Positions 37,801 to 49,800 of a stretch of DNA of 64,000 nt are shown here, one piece after another (the stretch's first letter is position 1; each line of letters opens with the position of its first letter). Source of the DNA: Sinonovacula constricta. Its lineage: Eukaryota > Mollusca > Bivalvia > Cardiida > Solecurtidae. The position numbers and the translations under genes were made by a program. Below the pieces are notes generated by a model that ran no database searches, had not been told where the DNA came from, and was given only the letters and a program-made list of their open reading frames with translations. The stretch lies in contig CM017563.1 in the NCBI GenBank assembly GCA_007844125.1, forward strand, positions 30,122,328 through 30,186,327, read 5' to 3'.

Positions 37801-40800
37801 CCTTCAATATATCACATACATGTGAACTTTTTCATAGGCAAAAGTGGGAAATTTTTCTCTTGAAAAGTGGGAGATTTGTTATTTTTATATAAACATAGAA
37901 GGTAATTATCTGTTTCCAATTATGGAGATTTCTGAAAATGTGTAAAACACCAATCATTTTTAAATAATTATGAACCTTTTTAAAGTGGGAGTTTCCCTCC
38001 AAAAGGGTAGAATTCACATGTAATATATCATTTGTCAAAAATGCAACTGAGAATCTATACTATACATTCAATTATGCTTCTTTTCTAAAGATGAATATTA
38101 CTGATAATAAAAAAACGTTAAAAAAATAGCTCTAAGTTATTTAGTAACAGAAGCAGTGTATTCTTGCCTAAAGATTGGTATTAGGTTAACATCATTAGAA
38201 CATTTTTTTATGTGTAGTTACTGACAAAATATTGGGCTAAGGCATTGTAAGCAAAGTTCTGCTAAATTTTAACATAATACATACATAAGGCACATTTTAT
38301 AATAAATCTTAAGAGTGTTTCATTAATATTTCAGAAATCGCCCTCAGAGCATAATCACTTTTAAATCTGAAGAGTGCTGTTCATCGATTTGCTACCAATT
38401 GCACTTACGACAGTTTATTGAAACACCCTTAGGGGTAATCGTAAGACCGAAATTTAAGAAAGTTTTTCAATCAATCTTAAGATTTATTATGAAACACACC
38501 CATAGTCTATAGTAATACATATTATCCATCCAATAGCATTTAGGACATAAATATTGTACAATGCTTTACAATATAGTTATCCCTATGTCAAGCAATGTTA
38601 GTCAGGTAAGGTAGCACAACTACAACTTACATTTGGAGTCGCATGCATTTCAGTAAAAATTAACAGCAGTTCACAATAAATTTTCAGCGTATCCTGGAAT
38701 CTAATTTTAACTATAACATGGCTTATCATGTTTTTTCCTTTCAATCCTGAAACCCAATGTTTTGCATACAAGAAGACTGTGATCAATCACCTCAAAGTAA
38801 TTAAACATACAGGATATTGACACTTGAAAACTTTCCAACATTCAATCAGAAAGAAGTATGGTATTGTTTGTTTATTGGGTTTATCGTCCCACCAACAGTA
38901 TTTCAGTTATCTGGAGATGGTGTCCACATGAAGCAGATATAGTGCTGCCTACACTGTGTATAGCATGCCGTGAACACCTGGCCTGATACCACGCCCAGTC
39001 ACATTATCCTGACACCAGGCCAACCAGTTGTGAAACAACCTTTACATGTGCTTGAGCATTAGCAAGGGAGCTATACCACTACCATTTTCAATGAATTTGG
39101 TATGTTGCGGCCCAGGATTGAACCTGGGGCCTCCCGTACCGATGCTTTACCAATTGCGCTACCAGGCCCGGTAGTATGGTATTGTCCAATATTGGCTGGA
39201 GTATATATAAGGAAAGGTAATATGCAAATAAAGCTTAGGATATTTTAAGTGATGAATGTTCTTAGTTCATTCAATAGACAGAAAGACTACTGACAAGCCC
39301 TAATTTATAATGGATACCACAAATATACCATTTTTACAAATAATATACGAGTATTATCAATGATAACAATCATCTTTGGCTGTTTTATGCACGTTTGATA
39401 TCACACTCACAGAAGGAAAGACATGCCGACACTTTCTCATTCCAAATCAGTCCTATAAAAGAGTTCTGGCTCTAGCTCAATCAGCAAATATATCCTTTTT
39501 GCTTATACATCTCTATTTTGTGAAGCATATAAACACTTCATACTACTTAAATCTTATAACATACACACCTTAAATATAATCAATATTTATATTATCACAT
39601 GTTTTTATCACAAATTGTTGTCTATCATAACTGCAGGCTGCTAATCGTACTATGGGCAATTCTCAAGTTAATAATATTCTAAAGGCCAATTTTTCCCTTA
39701 GGCCAACTTTATCCTAAAGTCAATTTTACCACTATGTTAATCATACACATGTACTTTAAGCTATTTTACCTTTAGGTTCATTATATCCTTAGGTCTGTTT
39801 TACCTTTAGGTTCATTATATCCTTAGGTCTGTTTTACCTTTAGGTTCATTATATCTTTTGGTCTGTTTTACCCTTAGGTTCATTATATCATTAGGTCTGT
39901 TTTACCCTTAGGTTCATTATATTCTTAGGTCTGTTCTACCTTAGGTTCATCATATCTTCTGGTTTGTTCTACCCTTAGATTCATCATATCCTTAGGTCTG
40001 TTTAACCCTTAGGTTCATTATATCCTCAGGTCTGTTTAACCCTTAGGTTCATTATATCCTCAGGTCTGTTTTAACCTTAGGTTCATCATACCCTCAGGTC
40101 TGTTTTAACCTTAGGTTCATTATATCCTCAGGTCTGTTTAACCCTTAGGTTCATTATATCCTCAGGTCTGTTTTAACCTTAGGTTCATCATACCCTCAGG
40201 CCTGTTTTACCCTTAGGTTCATTATATCCTCAGGTCTGTTTTAACCTTAGGTTCATCATATCCTCAGGCCTGTTTTAACCTTAGGTTCATTATATCCTCA
40301 GGTCTGTTTTAACCTTAGGTTCATCATACCCTCAGGTCTGTTTTAACCTTAGGTTCATTATATCCTCAGGTCTGTTTTAACCTTAGGGTCATCATACCCT
40401 CAGGCCTGTTTTACCCTTAGGTTCATTATATCCTCAGGTATGTTTTAACCTTAGGTTCATCATACCCTCAGGCCTGTTTTAACCTTAGGTTCATTATATC
40501 CTCAGGCCTGTTTTAACCTTAGGTTCATTATATATTCTCAGGTCTGTTTTAACCTTAGGTTCATCATACCCTCAGGTCTGTTTTAACCTTAGGTTCATCA
40601 TACCCTCAGGCCTGTTTTAACCTTAGGTTCATTATATCCCTAGGTCTGTTTAACCCTTAGGTTCATAATATCTTTTGGTCTGTTCTACCTTAGGTTCATC
40701 ATATCTTTTGGTCTGTTTTACCCTTAGGTTCATTATATTCCTAGGTCTGTTTAACCCTTAGGTTCATAATATCTTTTGGTCTGTTCTACCTTAGGTTCAT

Positions 40801-43800
40801 CATATCTTTTGGTCTGTTTTACCCTTAGGTTCATTATATCCCTAGGTCTGTTTAACCCTTAGGTTCATTATACCCTCAGGTCTGTTTAACCCTTAGGTTC
40901 ATTATATCCCTAGGTCTGTTTTACCCTTAGGTTCATTATACCCCTAGGTCTGTTTTACCCTTAGGTTCATAATATCTTTTGGTCTGTTTTATCCATAGGT
41001 TCATTATATCATTTGGTCTGTTTTACCATTTGGTAATGCCCCACCCCTTCCCCGGTCAAAGGCTCATTTGTACTCAGAAACAGCAAACTCTAAACTCAGT
41101 GACAGTAACTTTATAACACAAGTAAGCCAAAACCAAATGACTAATGCTCATGTCAAATAAAAATGGATTCAGTTCTTAGTCACATCTGTCATTAAGTTGT
41201 CAATAGATTCATGTAAAATAGAGAAATAATGCAGTTAGTAGCATTTGTGACTTCTTTGCTAAAGTTGCAGAAAATAATTCATCAATTTGTCACTGATCAT
41301 TTGTACTGATTATGTTGCTGAATAATAAGCAACAGGTTGTTTTTGTACCTCAAGTGATAGTTTTAAAATTGACACCCCATTTTAACCCTACTTACACTAA
41401 GTGAATATTACCCTAAGGTACTTAGTTCACTGTACCACTACTAAGATAAATGTAGTTCTCTTTAGCCCTTATCAAAGTGAGTCAATTAGTCAGTGAACTC
41501 TGAACCTGCCGAACATGAATAGATCAAGCAAAGGCAACCAGTATAGATTCAGATCAGCCAGTTCCTACAGTGAGCTGTGTAAGTATTTAGCAATACACAT
41601 ATTTTTACCAATAGATAAAATTATTATCAAATTACTAAGAATTTTGTTTTAAACAAAAAGTAGCATTTTAAGGGCTAATTCATCTTCAATCACAGCTGGC
41701 TCCACCTCTAGCCACAGATGTACATTTACACAAGTAATTTACCAGCAGACCAGAATAAACAAAATCTTAACATCTTTTCTAAGTCTATCCCTAGCCACAA
41801 CTGTGACGACACCACCAACTAGCCCATCCTCCACCATGATCCCCCACCAAGCACACATGCAGCAGGCAGACAGACAGAGTTACGATCAGGATGCACAAAC
41901 ACAAGTATGTAGCAAGGGTATCGCTGTTTGTTAGTTCGTCTCTACGAGTTAGCCAGTGGACGGTTAGAGCCACTCTATACGGACGACATTCGCCAACAAT
42001 ATCCTCTACAGTGCACAGGCTTGCCTGAAACGAGAGGATAGCCGTTTAGCAAGTGTCGCCCATACTGTGGTAGATGGTTAAATGAGCACATACAGCAAAA
42101 TGTGCTCAATGTCCCTCCCCAATGCTACCTGATCCCATTTATCTTTGCTTATGTTTATCTTAGGGTGTGATGTCTTTACAGCTTATGATGTAATTGACAG
42201 TCAATGGGGCGCATGAAGATCATGTCCGTTATACCCCCGCCCTTCATTAGGCCAGTTGTAGTTTATATCTTAATATGTTTTAAGACAAGTGGTCACATGG
42301 AGAATTATTACACCCCTCCTTTCATTTCACAGCCTGAGAAATTTTGACATCACATTAAAAACATAAAGTTTCCCTTCATTGTACTGAATAAATTAAACGT
42401 CCATTGACAGCAAAGATTGCTTCTTAGCAGCCAAAATAGAGAAATACCAACATAAGTAAGCATTCTTTCAAATTTTAAATTATACAAAAATTCTTTTTCA
42501 AACCCAACAGAAGGAAAAAAATCTAGCAAAGTAAACCAGCCACCCATCACCAAAAAGAACACATAATAGTTTTACAACATAACTTCTGATTATCTGACTT
42601 TGAACAGCTTGCCTATTTAAGACTTTCTACGTTTACAACATTACAAGCCCACATCTCAACTGGAAGAACTCCCTTTATAAAAGTTCTCACCCCAACTGTG
42701 CTGAGGGGGTAACATATGAAAAACTCCATCTAGTTGGCCACAGGTGTCCCAAATATTTCAGTAGTTATATGGTGTTATAATGTCAAATTTCAACAACTCC
42801 CCATAAGCAAATCATACTTATACTTTGTCATGTCTATTCTAGACCCTCTATGTTTATCTACTGGTTACATGTAATTTCAGAAATATCATGCTCTAGCAGT
42901 AACATGGCAGCATGCAAGAGGAATAGCATTAGAAATATAGGAGCCCTATGCAACTAAGATTAAGTTATACCAAAGTTAATGTTAAATAATATGTCTAGAC
43001 TAGCTACGTTAGGTCAAAGGTTGGTGATGTTTTTTACCATGCGCTAAATTAAACCATCTTTGTAGTAAAAGAAATTGTACTGTCTATACATGTAAACAAT
43101 AGCAGCTCTCTCTAGATGTAATCAACAGCAGCAATAACTGATCAGTACAGAATGTCTGTTATTGTCCGAACATAACGTAAATAAAATGACACAATTTAAT
43201 TTATGCAAACAAAATTGATGAATGAAGAATGATTAAGAACAAGATTTGAATTTCAACTTAAGACAAAAATTATCATAAAATACAACTAAATTAAATGATT
43301 ACTTTAGCATCAGATTATTTTGTACAATTTACACAAACATAATCCCAGTTATTTTACTTGTGTAATGTTGATTCAATTTTGTGAAATAATACAATAAAAA
43401 TGCCTATTACATTCCATACTCACCTTAATACTTTTTCAGACATATCCTGGATAGATTTTCCCATCACTTAAGATAACAAATCATTACAAGACTTACCTGT
43501 ACATAGGGGATTTTTCCAATTCACCTGTCTTTAGATTAGTATGTTTACACAGAACATTTGCATCTTTTACATTTATATCATTTAATAAACCGAACTTATT
43601 GTGCATGTAGATTAAAATACAATGGACATTTTATAAAAGACAATTCAACATTTATGTTTCCTTGCATACTATCAGCCATGAGAAAAGTTCACAAAAGTCT
43701 TTCAGCAAGAAATACAACCTTGCAGTTCTTAAAAAACAAGGCCAACATGTTTTTTCCCCCTTTATTATCACATATTTTGAATTGACCTTACTGGCATATT

Positions 43801-46800
43801 ACTCATTTTGTCAATGTTGAAAGTCAAGTAACTTAAATTGACATTAGTTTGAAAGCGTTTTTTTTTCAAAATGTTGCTTTACTTGAAGGAATATTTTTCA
43901 TAAATTCAATTTGAATGAAAAAAATCAAATTTAACAAGATTGAAATAGAAAAATAATCTTTTTTTAATGTTCTTCATTCTCTTGTTTGATAAGGAATATT
44001 TGCAAAACAATAGTCCTGGAGTAAACAAATAACTCTAACCTTTGGCACTCCCATTTTCCGACAGGCTTCCAGAAAGTTTTCTACATTTTTTCGACATTTT
44101 GGTAAAGGCAACTTGGGCTGAAATTTAGAAAAATAACAAAAATCATACAAATAGTTATAAAATGAAGCCAGTCATGACAGCCAAAGATATGTGCACAAAG
44201 GCTTAGTATTTTACAGAACAATAAAATTTCATTACGTTTGTTTATTGGGTTTATCGTCCCACCAACAGTATTTCAGTTATTTGGAGACGGTGTCAACTTA
44301 AAGCAGATATAACGCTGCCTTCACTGTGTATACCATGCTGTGAACACCTGGCATGATACCACACCCAGTCACATTATCCTGACATGGGCCAACCAGTCGT
44401 GGAACTACCCTTATATTTGCTTGAGCGTTAGCAAGGGAGATATGCCACTACCATTTTTAACGACTCTGGTATGTTGCGGCCCGGGGATCGAACATGGGGT
44501 CTCCTGTACCTGGAGCCGATACTCTACCTATTGCGTTACCAGGTCGGGTCTGTGAGAGTGAGACAAACGCCTGTGTTGACCAACCATGAATGAGACTAAA
44601 ACATAAGGCCATGTTGACCAACCATGGTTGGACTAAGAAAAAAGGCTGTGTTCAACAACCATGATTGACACAAAGACAGAAAGTTGTGTTCACCAACCAT
44701 GGTTAAGACTATGACAAAAGGTTGTGTTCACAACCCATGATTGAGACTAAGACAAAAGGTGATGTTCACCAACCATGGTTGAGACTAATACACAACCTAT
44801 GTTTAACAACCAACAAGAAATGTCAGAGATTTCAATCAAAAGTATTAAGTTATAGGGCTGAAATTTCCCAAGGTATTTTAACTGCATACCATCACATTAC
44901 AACAACGTGCACAAGGCATCGGGCTTAAGAATAATAAGTGAACATTGGCCCTTAACTAAACTCAAAAATTTTAATTGGTCGATGTTTTGGGCCCCTGACC
45001 CTCATCTTACCACGGCAGGTGATGGTACATGGACGCTGGCCACAGACCGAGGTCTCATCTGGTTTATCAGGTTACATAACAATACTCCATCACTGAGGGC
45101 GTCAGATATGTTGTCTGGCAACGACCGCTTCAGCCGTGAAGATATCGTCTGTAATGATAGGCAACATTTTAAAGAAATTTAGATGGCGGTGAAATTTAGA
45201 TGGTAGTGAAGTTTAGATGGCGGTGAAATTTAGATGGTGGTGAAGTTTAAATGGCGGTGAAATTTAGATGGTGGTGAAGTTTAGATGGCGGTAAAATTTA
45301 GATGGTGAAGTTTAGATGGCGGTGAAATTTAGATGGTAGTGAAGTTTAGATGGCGGTGAAATTTAGATGGTGGTGAAGTTTAGATGGCGGTGAAATTTAG
45401 ATGGTGGTGAAGTTTAGATGGCGGTGAAATTTAGATGGTGAAGTTTAGATGGCGGTGAAATTTAGATGGTGGTGAAGTTAAGATGGCGGTGAAATTTAGA
45501 CAAATACCTCACATCTTATTATTTAATCAAATGTAGAGAGCAGCTGAGGTATATATAACATGTACATGTTTGACAATGTGTTGGTCCTATTTCATGCAGT
45601 AATGCTTTAAGGAACAGTCTAAATCTGACTGAGCACAAGTTGTTCTAAGCTACAACGACTGACAGAGCAATAAAGTTTGGCAATTAGATGAACTTTAGAC
45701 TATCCTCTACCTGTTTTGTTAAAAATTATGAACATCAATTAGGTGACTCAAAAACACAATAAATAATGGTCAAAATCCAGTGACACCTTAAAATGTGACA
45801 TGTTAAAATTAATTAACAGTAATTTACAAATCTATATAAAAAAGAATAACATTCAAATTACAATTACATGGCATTTATGAAGCGCAAAAATTATAGAAAT
45901 ATTCATTTGCGCTGTACACAAGGTGAAATAAGGTTTACAAAAAATGACAATGAACATATTGCAAGGATTATGTACACATACAAAAATATACAAGGGCAAC
46001 ATAAAAACCAATGATCAAGTGAAAAGATACAAGCACAAATGGAAATCGTCAAGCTAATGGAAAAGTGAGTTGTGGCACTTGATTTAACAGACAGTGTTAG
46101 CCATAAGACATATTAAACAGGTGTGTCTTGAGTTTAGATCTGAAAAGTTCTTCGGAGTGAATGTCTCTTTGAGAAGAAGGGCGCTCGTTCCACCACCTCG
46201 GACCTACAACCGCATGGGAGCGGTCAGCCAGTTTCGTTCTCCGTCTAAGAATGATAAAGTTATAAGAAATAAACTTTAATCACCTTCACTTCTATTCTAT
46301 GTTTCCTTTTCACTGAAGTTATTTACAAATTGATTATTATAGATGTGTAAACAAGCTCTGCATCGAGAGTGACCTACCTTTCTGAGAGCCTCTATCTGGT
46401 CACTGTTTTCCTTATGTAGCTCGTGGTGACGCCTCATGGTAAAACTCTCATCCAACATTCGCACCTGGGCATTCGTCATCACTGACAGGGGAGATAATGA
46501 TACAAAGCATTTATATCGGGACTTTATTCAAAATTAGAAAACACTAAAAATAATGAAGTCTTGTTTAGCAAGCTATTTTCAAAAACAAAAATAATATCTA
46601 TTCAAATTTTGTTTTCAAGCTGAAACAATGCTATTCAAGAACGTGAATCATGTTCACTAATGCTTATCACTTTTTTATTGACAGTATTTTTGCATTTTCA
46701 TACATAATTTAGAGTTAAAAAAAATCAAGTGCCCAGAAAAAAATAAAAATGATAGGGCCTGCTAAACAATATTTCAACATTTTTTAGCCTAGAGAGAGGT

Positions 46801-49800
46801 TAACAGAAAGGGTGACATTTGTACAGGTATTAATATCTAATGTTCATGATAAACGTTAACTGAATGTTTTTTTATGTAACAAACACTACTATACAGGCAG
46901 ACAACCAAGTCTTTCTGTTGAATTCTTGGTAGGTATAATCAAAAACTATTAAAAGGGTACTTTTTTATTACAGAAAGGCAACTTTTAAAAACAGATCTAC
47001 AAAATTCAAGGTTATAAGAGTTTAAAACTGGTACAAATGTATGTACCAGTTTTAATAGAAAAAAATAAATACTGAAGTTTAAAAAAAGATAAGATTATTA
47101 GCAAATATTTCACTTCATAAAAAATGTAATAAAATTAATAGTATCAAGTTATACATAAATACTGACTTGTAAATAATATAAGATCAAACAATTATAACAT
47201 ATTATAACAAACATTTTCTAGGATATGGTCAAGATGCATGCAAGGATTCCACCACCCTTAGTGTAATAAACGTCGTCAGAAAAATGGGATTTATTTTTTT
47301 GGCCAACAGTTTTGTATATTGAGATGGCATATCATCTTATTTTTGTTACTGTCTTTGGATTTTCGATAAAACACGTGAGATTTCAACAATTCATATCTTC
47401 TTTTACATATATAAAATATATATTCACACTCTCTTTTCGCTCCAGTATTTTTTGTGTACTTTTCATGCATCCATGGTCTGTCAATGTCAATGAGTTTTGG
47501 TATTTAATATCAATGTTTTTGTGAAAATAAAAAAAAAAATTAAAAAATAAACAAAAACAACATATTTTTCTCTAATACCTAAACAGTCACAGTGGCATCC
47601 CTCAATAGAGCTACTTACATGGGCCCTAGTATGCTGAACATGATGACAAAATTGACTGTAAAAGCAATTGTATGTGATGAAAAAATCCAACCTAAAACCG
47701 ACTCTGATATATCGTTTCAGCACTTGATAACTGCTTTTCCCACACATTTCTTCATTTTGTAGTCATGTTGTAGTGTGTAAAAGGCCTCAACATTATCCCT
47801 ATAGGCCCTAGAGCTATCCCCCTAACAAAATAGCTCAATGCCAACCAAAAAAAAAAATTGCTAAAAAACAGTTACCATGCTTTGCGGAATACAACCCCCC
47901 TTGGAATAAACACCGCTTGGCCCTTTTTAATGTATTTTTTTAATTTTGTTAATACATAACCCACAGCGGAATATTCCCTGCACCCTTTGTGTCGATAATT
48001 TATATGTAAAGAAGCCATATTCCCAGGTCAAACACGTGTCAACTGTATCACACCAAGTCAGCGTGATCTACACAGTGTTACCTAACACTACAATGCATAT
48101 ATCGTTCGATAATCCTTCTCCCCTTCTGCTGTAACACAAAAACTGACCTTTTGTTGGTAAAGTGAGAGCTATTTATAGATACTGGGTGGTGCAATACGTT
48201 AGGGGTGGTTATTTTGATGTTAACGCATTAAGTGTTTAATTGGAATAATCAGGGCACGATAGGCTGATACGTGCAAAAATTTAATTGCCATGCAGTGGCA
48301 TTAGAAAGAATGTAAATTATTGTTTGTTAAGTTTATGTTACCAACAAAAGTGACAATTAAAGATGATTAATTGATATAACTGTGCAGCGTAATTATCGGC
48401 GTGATTTGCAAACAACATACCATACTGGGTATCGGTATATATTTTTGCCCAAAATTGGAAACAACATCACTTCTAAGATGCTTTCATGGAAAAGCTATAC
48501 TGCCGGCTTCAAACTTAAAGTAGTCAGCTATGCGAAAGAGAACGGAAATCGGCCCGTCTAGTTTTTTAAATTTTGTTGTTTATCTTTATCATATTGTTCT
48601 AGTTTGCTAAATTAAAATTTACACAACTAATCTTTTTTCGTCTTTCAAAAGGTCCCCGCTAATGTACATAACTGAAAAAAGTCACATAAAACATCAAGAA
48701 CATGTGCATAGACATGTATGCAAAATAGTTATGAACCACCATCCGATGCTCGAAACTGTTCACGTTACGCTTGGCTATGAAAGTGGTTGCGAATTTTAGT
48801 GAGATGGTCCTTAATTCTGATCCCAGTATGCTGTAAATTATGAACCACCATCTGATGCAGGAAACTGTTTATTTTACACTTGTTGACCAAAGTGGTTGCA
48901 AATCTTTGTGAGACGGTCCTTAATTCTGACCCCAGTATGCTGTAAATGTCCTCTGCAAAGAATATTATTAAACTGAAGGTCGCACTTTTAAGCGGCAAAA
49001 AGGTTAAGGAGTTCAGTTAAGCCTGCATTCAATTTCCCTGATCTTATGTTAGTGGCAGCTGACAAAAATTGGATTTTGTCAACAAATTCCCCGCACTGGA
49101 ATATTCCCCGCAGGCCGCCATCTTGAGAAAAAAAGTTGCGGGCTATATTCCGCAAAATACGGTACGTGATGTAGCAGCTTCCAAGAGAGAAAAAGAAAGA
49201 AACCTGTTTAGTAAATCGGTAGATTTTGTTAATCAAATACAGTAAACATATTTAGAAAAAAATGTACTTTGTTTTGATATCTTTTGTGAACACTGATTGA
49301 CTTTTTTCATTTTTGAAATTAAATTGCAAAACAAAGTTTTTTTTGTTCTTTATTTTTTTTTTTAAATGCAAAATGTAAACTATATGCCAAAATGCAATTT
49401 CTTTTATTGCATTTGTTGTTATTACAAATATCTGCCATCCCTGGAAGAGTAAAGTATGCAATAAAAAAACAGACTGAGAAAGAATTTAGAATTTCGATTA
49501 TAGAAGAAAGGAGTCAGTTATAACAAAACTAGATACGCAAGTATCAACAAGAGATGCCACAGGACAGGTGGATAGACTATTCAAGTGCCTAATAGGATGA
49601 TGTCTGATGGAGAAGCTCTCCTTGTTCAGAATACAGAATAGTCAAACCAAATTTATGGTTCCACAGAAAGGGTTCAATGTATACTATTAATGCAAAATGT
49701 CAATAAGGCTGAACTGAAGAACAGAGAACAAGGATTATGCCTTAGACAGGTAATAAAACATAATAAGATAGAAAAAGACTCCCTGTATCATCAAATCACA

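Larger units (their letters stand above)
47875..49162 (+). mobile_element. Pogo-like DNA transposon relic
   Basis: Ends ccatgctttgcggaatacaa and, inverted, ccgtattttgcggaatatag pair as inverted repeats, with TA on both sides (47873-47874, 49163-49164). An internal 27-codon peptide resembles the N-terminal DNA-binding domain of pogo/Tigger-type transposases. A 109-bp direct duplication lies near the right end. The element is 1288 bp with no intact gene. Confidence 0.7.
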
